DNA from: Dehalococcoidia bacterium
Lineage (GTDB): Bacteria > Chloroflexota > Dehalococcoidia > UBA2979
Reading direction: 5' to 3'
NCBI GenBank assembly: GCA_009379925.1
Contig: WHSU01000003.1
Coordinates: 74,160 to 138,159 of the forward strand
Length of the DNA stretch: 64,000 bases
The notes beneath the pieces were generated by a model. That model was not told the origin of the DNA. It ran no database searches and worked only from the letters and a program-made list of their open reading frames with translations. Shown here one piece after another: positions 20,009 through 29,214 of the stretch. Every line of letters begins with the position of its first letter. The stretch's first letter is position 1. The position numbers and the translations under genes are program-made.

Positions 20009-21250
20009 TCAGCGCGCTTCACGCAGTAGCTCCGCGACGCGGTCCAGGACGCGCACGCCGACGTCGTACTTCGACAGCAACGGCAACTCATCGGCGCCGC
20101 CCCGGTCATCGAGGATGGTGACGCGGTTGGTGTCGACGGCGAAGCCGGCGTCGGGGGCCGTGACGTCGTTCGCCACCATCAACTGCGCGCCCTTGGCCTT
20201 GAGCTTGCGGGCGGCGTTGTCCAGCAGGTCATCGGTCTCGGCGGCGAACGCGACCTTGATCAGACGCGGCGAGGAGACCGAGGCGATGATGTCCTCGTTC
20301 TGATGCAGCTCGATGGTCAGGTCTCCCGCCTCACCTCGTTTGATCTTGCGCTCGAAGGGCTGCGCGGGACGGTAGTCGGCCACGGCCGCGGCCATGATCA
20401 GCACGTCGGCATCCAGCACGGTCTCGCGCACGGCGGCGAACAGCTCGCGGTGCGAACTGACCGGGATCACACGCACGCCCACGGGCGCGGGTAGCGGCGC
20501 CGTGCTGATCAGGATCACCTTCGCCCCGCGGTCGCGGGCCGCCTCCGCCACCGCGTACCCCTGCTTGCCGCTGGAGTGGTTGCCGATGAACCGCACGGGG
20601 TCGATGGCCTCGCGGTTGCCGCCGGCGGTCACCACCACCGTGCGCCCGGCCAGGTCGCCCCGTTCGCGCCCCAGGCGCGCCTTCACGTGGTCCACGATCG
20701 CCGTAGGCTCGACGAGCCGCCCGGCGCCCATGCGCCCCGAGGCGAGCCGGCCGGAGGCCGGGCCGGCGAACTCGACGCCGCGCTGCTCGAGCATCGCGCG
20801 GTTCGCCTGGGTCGCCGCGTGCTCCCACATCTGCGCGTCCATCGCCGGCGCCACGAGCACGGGCGCCACGGTCGCGAGCGCCGTCAGCGAGACGAAGTCG
20901 TCCGCCAGCCCGTGCGCCAGGCGTGCGAGCATGGAGGCGCTGGCGGGAGCGATCAGCATCAGGTCTGCCCGCCGCGCCAGCTCCACGTGCGCCTCGCCGA
21001 ACTCGCCATTCGGGCGGAACATGTCCGTGTACGGCTCCCGCGCCGTGAGCGAACGGAACGAGAGCGGGGCGATGAACTCGGTGGCCGCTCGCGTCATCGC
21101 GACATCGACGATCGCGCCGCCCTGCACCAGCCGGCTTGCCACCTCTACCGCCTTGTAGGCCGCGATCGAGCCGGTGACGCCCAGCACGATGTGCCGCCCG
21201 GCGAGTGGCCCGGCCGGCCCGGTCGTGGGGCCGCTGGGGGGCGCGTTCAC
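20009..21250 (-). CDS. coaBC: Bifunctional phosphopantothenoylcysteine decarboxylase / phosphopantothenate-cysteine ligase
   Basis: GRHIVLGVTGSIAAYKAVE...APAMDAQMW...TAGGNREAIDPVRFIGNHSSGKQGYAVAE; GTG start overlapping coaX stop. Confidence 0.95.
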   Translation of the reverse strand: MNAPPSGPTTGPAGPLAGRHIVLGVTGSIAAYKAVEVASRLVQGGAIVDVAMTRAATEFIAPLSFRSLTAREPYTDMFRPNGEFGEAHVELARRADLMLIAPASASMLARLAHGLADDFVSLTALATVAPVLVAPAMDAQMWEHAATQANRAMLEQRGVEFAGPASGRLASGRMGAGRLVEPTAIVDHVKARLGRERGDLAGRTVVVTAGGNREAIDPVRFIGNHSSGKQGYAVAEAARDRGAKVILISTAPLPAPVGVRVIPVSSHRELFAAVRETVLDADVLIMAAAVADYRPAQPFERKIKRGEAGDLTIELHQNEDIIASVSSPRLIKVAFAAETDDLLDNAARKLKAKGAQLMVANDVTAPDAGFAVDTNRVTILDDRGGADELPLLSKYDVGVRVLDRVAELLREAR

Positions 21251-22026
21251 GCGTTCGCCTCGTACACGATGCGCAGGCCGTCCAGGTTCAAATCGTCCTC
21301 CACCACGTCGAAGCACCCCACCTCGTCCGCGAGGATGTGGGCATAGCCCCCGGTGGCGATCACCGTGGCGTCCTCGCCGATTTCCGCCTTGAAGCGCCGC
21401 ACCATGCCACGCACCAGCTCCACGTAGCCGAAGAAGATCCCCGCCTGCATCGAGTGCACGGTGTTGCGGCCGATCGGGCTCCCCGGCCGCTCGATGCTCA
21501 CGCGGTGCAGCATGGCGCCGCGCGCGAACAGCGCCTGCGAGGAGAGCCCGATGCCGGGCGCGATCGCTCCGCCCAGGTAGTCGCCGTCCCGTGACACCGC
21601 ATCGAACACGCAGGCGGTGCCCAGGTCCACGATGATCAGCGGCGGTTCGTAGCGCTCGAGGGCGGCGACGGCGTGCAGCACGCGGTCCGGGCCTACCTCG
21701 CGCGGGTTGTCGTACAGCACCCGGACGCCCGTCTTCACCCCGGGACCGACCACCAGCGGCTCCACGTGGAAGTAGTCCCGACACACCTGCCGAAATGTCC
21801 CCATGAGCGGCGGGACCGTGGAGGACATGATCGCCGCGCCGATGTGTTCGGGGTCGATCTGGCGGCTGCGCAGCAGGCCCACCAGGAGCATCGCGTACTC
21901 GTCCGGGAAGTTGTCCTGGTCCGTGGCGATCCGGAAGGTCGCGGCGATGCTGGAGCCTTCGTAGACCCCGATCGCGACACTGGTATTACCGATGTCGATG
22001 GCGAGCAGCAGACCGTCACGGCTCAC
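21247..22026 (-). CDS. coaX: Type III pantothenate kinase
   Basis: LLLAIDIGNTSVAIGVYEG...DLGTACVFDAVSRDGDYLGGAIAPG. Confidence 0.93.
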   Translation of the reverse strand: MSRDGLLLAIDIGNTSVAIGVYEGSSIAATFRIATDQDNFPDEYAMLLVGLLRSRQIDPEHIGAAIMSSTVPPLMGTFRQVCRDYFHVEPLVVGPGVKTGVRVLYDNPREVGPDRVLHAVAALERYEPPLIIVDLGTACVFDAVSRDGDYLGGAIAPGIGLSSQALFARGAMLHRVSIERPGSPIGRNTVHSMQAGIFFGYVELVRGMVRRFKAEIGEDATVIATGGYAHILADEVGCFDVVEDDLNLDGLRIVYEANA

Positions 22027-22510
22027 GCGGGCTCGTACTCCTGGCTTCGATCGTGGCCACACGGGTCCACGCCGCGAGTTCGGCCGCGCGCATCGGCGCG
22101 TGCTCCGCGCCCTGCATGGCGCCGGCGGGTGCAGTATACGGCGCACTTCCACGCCGCGGCGCCTCCGGATTCCCCCACCCACGAGAATGCGAGGCCGCAA
22201 GGGACTCCCTTGTCGTACGGCCTCGTACGGAGCCGTGCGCGCACCCGGACAGCGCTTCGCGCGGAAGCACGGGCCAAGGTGAGGCGAAATCGACGTGAAT
22301 CTGGCGAGAGCGATCGCTTTGCACCTCCGTTGAAACATGAAATTCGCACGCACTCCACATAACTACCTTGATCGGCCTGATCAGCCGGTGCTACAGTCCG
22401 GCCCGGTCGGCACTCACCCGCTGGTGCGGCACGCGAAACGGTGAGACGGCCCTGCGGACGAAGACTCGAGGGAACGAGAAACCGCCCCCCCGGGAAACGC
22501 ATTTTGCTTT

Positions 22511-22537
22511 ATCAACAGATGTTCATCATCTGTTGAT
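22511..22537. promoter_or_regulatory. 11-bp perfect inverted repeat upstream of dnaA containing DnaA-box-like sequence
   Basis: ATCAACAGATG-TTCAT-CATCTGTTGAT; TTATCAACA at 22509-22517. Confidence 0.5.
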
Positions 22538-22618
22538 GGTGCGTGCCACCGCCGGCATGAAGCCGGGCGTCGTGCGTGCGCCTGCAAGGCGCGCCGATTT
22601 CCGGGATGGAGGGGTGCT

Positions 22619-23992
22619 ATGGCCGGCGGTACAGCGCAGAGCGACCCTCTAGCCCTCTGGCAGTCCGCCCTCCGTGACCTCGCCCTGCAAGTCTCTCGCG
22701 CAAATTACGACACCTGGCTCGAAGGCACCGAAGGGCTCCGCATCGACGAGGACACCCTCGTCGTCGGCACCAAGTCCGAGTTCGTCACGGAGTGGCTGCA
22801 GAAGCGCCTCCGCCCCTCGATCATCCGCACCATCACGGAGCTGGCCGGCCGCCAGCTGGACGTGAAGTTCGAGCCGCTCCGCTCCGAGGAAGACCCCACG
22901 CTCGCCCTCCAGGGCGTGGGCGCCGCCGAGGGCGGCCGGCGCCGCGCGACCACCCCGCCGCGTCCGCGCCTCCGTGAGCGCTATACCTTCGAGAACTTCA
23001 TCGTCGGCCCGGGCAACCGCCTGGCCTACGCCGCCTCGGAGGGTGTCGCGGACGCCCCCGGCCGCCTCTACAACCCGCTCTTCCTGTACGGCGCTGCCGG
23101 GCTGGGCAAGACGCACCTGCTCCAGGCGCTGGGCCACCGGCTGCTCGAGCAGGGCCTGCACGTGGTCTACATCAGCGCGGAGGCCTTCACGAACCAGCTG
23201 ATCTCCGCCATCCAGGGCCGCACGATGTCGGACTTCCGCGCGCGCTACCGCTCCACGGATGCGCTGCTCATCGATGACATCCAGTTCATCGCCGGCAAGG
23301 AGCAGACGCAGGAGGAGTTCTTCTACACCTTCAACGAGCTGTACGAGGCCGGCCATCAGCTCGTCATCAGCTCCGACAAGGGCCCGGGCGGCATCCAGCA
23401 CCTGGAGGAGCGTCTGCGTACCCGTTTCGAGTGGGGCATGATCGCGGACCTCAGCGTCCCGGATGTCGAGACGCGGATCGCCATCCTGCGGCACAAGGCC
23501 GCCGAGCAGAACGCGCGTGTGCCGGACGATGTCCTGCAGGTCATCGCGGCACGCTTCAAGAGCAACATCCGGGAGTTGGAAGGCTCGCTCACACGCGTGC
23601 TGGCCTACTCCCGACTCACCAGCGAACCGCTCAGCCTGGAGCTCGTGCACTCGGCGCTCGCCTCGCTCGAGCCGACGGAGCCGCGGCTGCCGCCATCACC
23701 GGATCTGATCATGGATATGGTCTGCCGCTACTTCGACATCGACCGTGACGCGCTGCTCTCCAAGAGCCGTGAGAAGCGCGTCGCCTACCCTCGGCAGGTC
23801 GCGATGTACCTCATGCGCGAACTGGCGCACCGCTCACTCGTCGAGATCGGCGACTCGCTGGGCGGACGCGACCACTCTACGGTCCACCACGGCTGGCGGA
23901 AAATGGAGCGCTCCCTGGGTGTCGACCCCGAGACGAAGCGTGACATCGCCAGCCTGCGCGAAATGATCGAGCAGTCGCGCCGCGTCGCCTGA
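22619..23992 (+). CDS. dnaA: Chromosomal replication initiator protein DnaA
   Basis: LFLYGAAGLGKTHLLQALGH...LLIDDIQFIAGKEQTQEEFFYTFN...SLGGRDHSTVHHGWRKM. Confidence 0.98.
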   Translation: MAGGTAQSDPLALWQSALRDLALQVSRANYDTWLEGTEGLRIDEDTLVVGTKSEFVTEWLQKRLRPSIIRTITELAGRQLDVKFEPLRSEEDPTLALQGVGAAEGGRRRATTPPRPRLRERYTFENFIVGPGNRLAYAASEGVADAPGRLYNPLFLYGAAGLGKTHLLQALGHRLLEQGLHVVYISAEAFTNQLISAIQGRTMSDFRARYRSTDALLIDDIQFIAGKEQTQEEFFYTFNELYEAGHQLVISSDKGPGGIQHLEERLRTRFEWGMIADLSVPDVETRIAILRHKAAEQNARVPDDVLQVIAARFKSNIRELEGSLTRVLAYSRLTSEPLSLELVHSALASLEPTEPRLPPSPDLIMDMVCRYFDIDRDALLSKSREKRVAYPRQVAMYLMRELAHRSLVEIGDSLGGRDHSTVHHGWRKMERSLGVDPETKRDIASLREMIEQSRRVA

Positions 23993-24395
23993 ACCCGCAC
24001 TCTGACTCATGAGATCCCTTCTCGCGCCGGCCGCAGCTGGCCTGCACACGCGCCTCGAATACCGGCGTTCCTGCTCAAGCGGTTGACCATATCTGTGAGC
24101 CATTCTGTAGATAACCAGCCGATTTCCGTGGATAACCCTATAGGTTGTGGTTTATTCCAAATGCGATGTTCCACAACGAGCTGTACTGTCCACGCCCCTG
24201 CCTCCCACGGGGCAACCTACCGACATCCGCGCGCATCTCATCAGGTGGCCGCCAACGGGAGGCGTTACCTGTAGCCACTTCTGCCGTCCACACCATCAAC
24301 ACCACTACTACTACTACGACCTACAGGTGCTTCTCTCGCTCTCGTTCCGTTCGTCCGGATGCCCTCCAGCGCCATTCCTGTGCACAATCAGCAAC
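23993..24395. other. Candidate replication origin (oriC) between dnaA and obg
   Basis: DnaA-box-like TTATCTACA (24106-24114, minus) and TTATCCACG (24127-24135, minus); degenerate CCGTCCACA and CCATCAACA at 24284-24301 next to a CTACTACTACTAC tract at 24305-24317. Confidence 0.6.
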
Positions 24396-25685
24396 ATGAT
24401 CGACCAGATAGACATCGAGGTGACCGCCGGCAAGGGCGGGGATGGCGCGGTTTCGTTCCGTCGCGAGAAGTTCGTGCCGCGAGGCGGACCGGACGGTGGT
24501 GATGGCGGCCGCGGTGGCGATGTCATCCTCGTCGCGGACCCGCGCATGTCGACGCTCGGGCGCTACCGGCTGGGCCAGCGCCTGCGCGCCCCCGAGGGCA
24601 CACCGGGCGGGCCAAACCAGCGTCGGGGCGCCTCGGCCGATTCCCTGCGCCTACCAGTGCCCGTGGGCACCATCGCGTGGGACATCACCGCGAGTGAGCC
24701 GGGGCCCGATGCACAGCCGGTCGTAGACCTCTCGGCGCCCGGTGCGGTAGTCGTCGCCCGCGCTGGTCGAGGTGGTTGGGGCAACAAGCGCTTCACCACA
24801 CCGACACGGCAGGCGCCGAAGTTCGCTCAGCGTGGGGCGCCCGGCGAACAGCGCCGTCTGCGCTTGGAGTTGAAGCTGATCGCCGACGTGGGTCTGGTGG
24901 GCCTCCCAAATGCCGGGAAATCCACCCTGCTGCGCGCCTGGAGCCGCGCGACCCCTCGGGTGGCCGCGTACCCCTTCACCACGCTGGAGCCCGAGCTAGG
25001 GGTCGTAGAGCTGGGCTACGAGTCGTTCGTGGCGGCCGACATGCCCGGACTGATCGAGGGCGCGAGCGCCGGCGTCGGCCTGGGCCACGAGTTCCTGCGG
25101 CACATCGAGCGCACGCGCGTCCTGGTGCATGTGCTCGACCTCACGCGGGACGACCCGCTGGCGAACCGCGAGTTGATCGACGCCGAGCTGGAGGCCTTCG
25201 GCCACGGGCTCTCAGACAAGCCACAGTTGCTCGCGCTGAACAAGGTCGATGACCCGGACGGTCGCGCGCACCTCGAGCTGCTGGCGCCGCAGTTGGAGGC
25301 GCTGGGGGCCCCGTGGCTCGTCATCTCCGCCGCGACCACCGAGGGCACGCGCGAGCTGGCCCAGCGCACACACCAGATGCTGCGCCAGGCCGAGGCCGGC
25401 GATGCCGCGGCCGCCAGCGCCGCCGCGGAGGCGATCCCCGTACTGCGGCCCGAGCCGCGCCGCCGCCGGTTCGAGGTGGAGCGTGACGAGGACGGCGTGG
25501 CGCGCGTCCGCGGCGTCACCCCGGAGTGGCTGGCGACGACGCTCGATATCTCCGACTACGAGTCACGGCAGGAGCTGTTCTTGCGCATGCGCCGCATGGG
25601 CATCGCGCGCGCCGTGGAGCGCTTAGGCGTCGACCACGGCGACCCGGTGCGCATCGGCGACGTCACCGTGCGATGGGAGGGGTGA
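24396..25685 (+). CDS. obg: GTPase Obg/CgtA
   Basis: MIDQIDIEVTAGKGGDGAVSFRREKFVPRGGPDGGDGG...VGLVGLPNAGKSTLLRA. Confidence 0.96.
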   Translation: MIDQIDIEVTAGKGGDGAVSFRREKFVPRGGPDGGDGGRGGDVILVADPRMSTLGRYRLGQRLRAPEGTPGGPNQRRGASADSLRLPVPVGTIAWDITASEPGPDAQPVVDLSAPGAVVVARAGRGGWGNKRFTTPTRQAPKFAQRGAPGEQRRLRLELKLIADVGLVGLPNAGKSTLLRAWSRATPRVAAYPFTTLEPELGVVELGYESFVAADMPGLIEGASAGVGLGHEFLRHIERTRVLVHVLDLTRDDPLANRELIDAELEAFGHGLSDKPQLLALNKVDDPDGRAHLELLAPQLEALGAPWLVISAATTEGTRELAQRTHQMLRQAEAGDAAAASAAAEAIPVLRPEPRRRRFEVERDEDGVARVRGVTPEWLATTLDISDYESRQELFLRMRRMGIARAVERLGVDHGDPVRIGDVTVRWEG

Positions 25686-25687
25686 AC

Positions 25688-26314
25688 GTGCGCACGGGCA
25701 TCCTCGGTGGGACATTCGACCCGCCTCACCTCGGTCACCTGGTGCTCGCCGCGGCCGCGCGGCACACGTTGGAGCTCGACCGCGTGCTGTTCATCCCGGC
25801 GGGCGACCCCTGGCGCAAGGCCGGGCGTCGCGTCACACCGGCGGAGGACCGCCTGGACATGACGCGCGCGCTGGTAGAGGGCGTGGAGTGGGCCGTTGTG
25901 TCGGACATCGAGGTGCGCCGCGAGGGGCCGTCCTACACCACCGAGACGCTGGAGCAGCTGGCGCGGGACGGCGGCGATTGGTGGTTCATCCTCGGCGCCG
26001 ACGCCCTCGCGGATCTGCCGCACTGGAGCCACCCGGAGCGCATCATCTCCGCGGTGCGTCTCGCCGTCGCGCGCCGCCCCGACGAGACGGACGGCGTCAT
26101 CACGCCGGCGCTCCAGGCCGCACTCCCGGGTATCGAGGCGCGCGTCGACCTCGTGCCCATGCCACGTCTCGACATCTCGTCCAGCGACCTGCGGGAGCGG
26201 GTGCGGGACGGTCGTCCGACGCAGTTCCTGCTCCAGGACGCCGTCCGCGCCGTCATCGACAGGCGCGGGATCTACTTCGACGGCGACGAGGATCCAGGCG
26301 CCCCACCGCTCTAG
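25688..26314 (+). CDS. nadD: Nicotinate-nucleotide adenylyltransferase
   Basis: RTGILGGTFDPPHLGHLVLA...ISSSDLRERVRDGRP. Confidence 0.94.
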   Translation: MRTGILGGTFDPPHLGHLVLAAAARHTLELDRVLFIPAGDPWRKAGRRVTPAEDRLDMTRALVEGVEWAVVSDIEVRREGPSYTTETLEQLARDGGDWWFILGADALADLPHWSHPERIISAVRLAVARRPDETDGVITPALQAALPGIEARVDLVPMPRLDISSSDLRERVRDGRPTQFLLQDAVRAVIDRRGIYFDGDEDPGAPPL

Positions 26315-26337
26315 CGGGCTTCTCCGGGAGGTCGCCC

Positions 26338-26739
26338 CTAGTCCAGGAACTTGCCGATCAGCCACACATGGCCGAAAGGGTCAGTCACGCTGCCCTGCAG
26401 CACTCGCAAGTCCGGGGACGGGCCGGTCGTTTCATGTTGGCGCTCGATGACGGGGCTGCGAGCCTGGCCTCCAGCGGCGACTGCTCGCTCCTGGACCCCC
26501 TGCGGGTCGTCAACGAATAACTCGATGCGCACCGTCGTGTGGCCCGCTACGCTAGGCGAGCGGGTTGCAGGCGGCGACTGGACGGCGAGGAAGAAGCGCG
26601 CGCCGTCGATCGACAGCCCGGCGACCGCGCCGTCCTCGCCGAGGCGCCACAGCTCTTCAGCCCCGAACGCTTGTTTGTAGAACTCAATGGCCGCCGCCCC
26701 GTCGCTGACGGCCAGCATGGGTGAGATCTGGGTCGCCAT
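26338..26739 (-). CDS. VOC-family protein (PhnB-like)
   Basis: ISPMLAVSDGAAAIEFYKQAFGAEELWRL...VTDPFGHVWLIGK. Confidence 0.85.
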   Translation of the reverse strand: MATQISPMLAVSDGAAAIEFYKQAFGAEELWRLGEDGAVAGLSIDGARFFLAVQSPPATRSPSVAGHTTVRIELFVDDPQGVQERAVAAGGQARSPVIERQHETTGPSPDLRVLQGSVTDPFGHVWLIGKFLD

Positions 26740-26879
26740 AGGCTGCCTCCGGGCGATCCGCTCGGTTCCTCATGGAGTCCTATATCACGGAAGGAAACGT
26801 CCCGACCTCGGTGTTCATCCAGGTTTACGAGGTTTGCTCTAGCCGCAACGTCGAACGCGGCGCAGCCGCGCCTTCCAGG

Positions 26880-27629
26880 CTACCCGCGTGCCGGCCCCTG
26901 CCACCCTTCGGGAGGGCGGCCGACCAGGATCGAGGCGCGCGGGATCGGCGGGACGAGGAACGGGCGCAGGTCCGCTGGGCGCACGAAGTCGAAGCCGGCG
27001 GCCTCGGCGTGGCGTACCAGCGTGGCGCTGGAGCGCAGACGGGGGTGCTGCACACCGCTCGCGAGTACGCGCGCGTTCCACGCGTCGAGGCGCGGATTGC
27101 CGGTGGGGCCGAACTCCCACAGTACGCCGAGGCCTCCCGGCTCGATGACCCGGTGCATCTCCAGGAGCAGAGCGCGCAACTCGCGGTCGTCCAGGTGCTT
27201 CGCGACGTAACCGCAGAGCACGAGGGTGAACGCGCCGTCGCGAAACGGCAGGGCGGTCGCGCTCGACTGCGCCAGGTGGGGCGGTTGCGCGCCGGCGGGA
27301 GCACGCGCGAAGTCGGCCGAGGCGAGGCGGAGCGCCGCGCGCGAGAAGTCCACGGCCGCCGGCGCCACCTCGCATTGCAGTTGCTCGTCCAGCGCGCGCA
27401 CCAGCGCTCCTCGTCCGCACCCGACGTCGAGGATGCGGGCGGTGGAGTCGAGTTTGAGTTCCTCGGGAAGGCGCAGCAGCGGCCCGTTCGCCAGCAACTG
27501 CCCCTGTGCGCCCATCAGCCAGCGGTAGAACACGCCGCTGACGCTGTTCCCACCCAGCCATCGGTCGTACTCGCGCAGGCGGGCCGCCTGCTGCGGCTGG
27601 GGGCGACGAGGTGCGTGGGCCGCGGTCAT
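26880..27629 (-). CDS. Class I SAM-dependent methyltransferase
   Basis: ARILDVGCGRGALVRAL...ATALPFRDGAFTLVLCGYVAKHLDD. Confidence 0.88.
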   Translation of the reverse strand: MTAAHAPRRPQPQQAARLREYDRWLGGNSVSGVFYRWLMGAQGQLLANGPLLRLPEELKLDSTARILDVGCGRGALVRALDEQLQCEVAPAAVDFSRAALRLASADFARAPAGAQPPHLAQSSATALPFRDGAFTLVLCGYVAKHLDDRELRALLLEMHRVIEPGGLGVLWEFGPTGNPRLDAWNARVLASGVQHPRLRSSATLVRHAEAAGFDFVRPADLRPFLVPPIPRASILVGRPPEGWQGPARG

Positions 27630-27763
27630 GAAGCGATGGTGGCACCGAGCGCGCCGGGGCTCAATCGGGGGCGACACTGACCGCGGCCCGGGGAACCAGA
27701 CGCGCGCCGGGAACGTATCTGGATCACCGCGCTCCACCAGAGCGGTCCCTGGAGGATCCCCGC

Positions 27764-28513
27764 ATGCGCCCGATCACGCTCATCGCACTCGCCCTCGTCG
27801 CCTCGGCCGCACTTATCGCGTGCGATGGCGCCGACAGCGCCGACTCCACCGGCACCCCTACGGTGGCGCCGCCGTCGACTGTGACTTCGACGCCTGAGCC
27901 CACCGAGACAGCCACCGACGCGCCCACCGGGACGCCGGCCACCTCGACGGCGACGCCCGAGCCGACGAACAGCCCGACGCCCGGCGCCGACGACCGGCGG
28001 ACCGGTGTGGCCGAGTTGGACGCGGCCATCGATGCCATCGTCGCGGACGACGCCGATGCCGTCACGGAGCTGATCGAGCTGCGGACGTTCCCCTGCACGG
28101 CCGCGCAGGGGGCAGGCGGGGGCCCTCGATGCGAGTCCGGCGAGGCGGACGGCGCCCAGGTGGAGGCGTTCCCGTACGGCTCGTGCGAAGTGGAGTTCCC
28201 GCGCGACCCTCGGCAGGTGGCCGAGCGCTTCCTGATGGAGGTGGACGGCGAGCCCTACGCCGTGACCGAATCGCCGGAGGGTACCGGCGAGCTGTTTGGC
28301 TACGGCCAGTACATGGTCGTCTTCGAACTCACGACGGCCGACGGCGGGATGGCGGCGTTCATCGGGGACGGCGGCCGCATCGTGCATGTGGCCTCGCTCT
28401 GCCTTACGCCGCCCGAGGACTTCCTCGACTGGCGCGGCGAACAGGACCTGGAGGTCATCCTGCCGCCGCCGGCCTCGACCACTGTGGGCGCCGAGAGCGA
28501 CCCGATCTACTAG
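27764..28513 (+). CDS. Putative lipoprotein with a single copy of a Cys-containing repeat domain
   Basis: Lipobox (ASAALIAC), TP-rich linker, VAELDAAIDAIVADDADAVTELIELRTFPCT...GPRC...VEAFPYGSCEVEF. Confidence 0.7.
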   Translation: MRPITLIALALVASAALIACDGADSADSTGTPTVAPPSTVTSTPEPTETATDAPTGTPATSTATPEPTNSPTPGADDRRTGVAELDAAIDAIVADDADAVTELIELRTFPCTAAQGAGGGPRCESGEADGAQVEAFPYGSCEVEFPRDPRQVAERFLMEVDGEPYAVTESPEGTGELFGYGQYMVVFELTTADGGMAAFIGDGGRIVHVASLCLTPPEDFLDWRGEQDLEVILPPPASTTVGAESDPIY

Positions 28514-28569
28514 CCGCGACGGCCCACAGGGCTTGCCAGACGCACCACAATGGGCGCGGGAGGCTAGCC

Positions 28570-29160
28570 GTGAGGTGCAAGAGCGCGTTCGTGGTCGCGT
28601 CGGGCCTGGCTGCCCTGCTGGTGCTGAGCGGCTGCACGGCGTTGCAGCAACCGGAGACCGTCACACCCACGCCCGCCCGTCCGGCACCGCGCGTCGATGT
28701 CGTCGCGACCGTGCCCCGAGGCACGGTCAGCGGTGTCGCCGAGGTAGACGAGTTGATCGCGGCCGTGCTGGCCGGGGACGAGGGCACGCTGCGCGAGTTG
28801 TTGGGTTCCGAGAAGGCATCGAGCTTGCTCGCCGCCTCGGGCGACTGCCGGTCGCCGGCGGTCAGGGAGCCGGACCGCATCGCGGCATCGTTGTTGAACG
28901 GGCAGCACGAACTGGTGGCGGTGGTCGGGGTGCCGGGCGTGCCGGTGCACTCGCCGGACTGGCTGTACTTCCGCGACTACCTCGTGGTGTTCACGCCCGT
29001 CGGGACCGACGAGGGGACGGGTGTGCTTGTCCGCTCGGGGTTGGTCGCGGGGATGAACGCGGGCTGCTCGGACGTGCGGGGCATGCTGATGGTTGCCGGC
29101 GACCGATTGCCGCTGCTTCTGCGCGGACCTGCCTTCGGCCAGTTCCCGCCGGCGCGCTGA
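28570..29160 (+). CDS. Putative lipoprotein, related domain
   Basis: Lipobox (LLVLSGC); VAEVDELIAAVLAGDEGTLRELLG...; GTG start. Confidence 0.6.
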   Translation: MRCKSAFVVASGLAALLVLSGCTALQQPETVTPTPARPAPRVDVVATVPRGTVSGVAEVDELIAAVLAGDEGTLRELLGSEKASSLLAASGDCRSPAVREPDRIAASLLNGQHELVAVVGVPGVPVHSPDWLYFRDYLVVFTPVGTDEGTGVLVRSGLVAGMNAGCSDVRGMLMVAGDRLPLLLRGPAFGQFPPAR

Positions 29161-29214
29161 GGGACCTCGGGCATCGAGGCGACGGACCGGGGCGAGAACG
29201 GGCACAATGGCTGC

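Noticed and set aside
24147-24395. N-terminal extension of obg (HHYYYYDL...) as a coding region
   Set aside because: Obg starts at MIDQIDIEVTAGKGGDG (24396); the upstream translation is the CTA-repeat of the putative origin.
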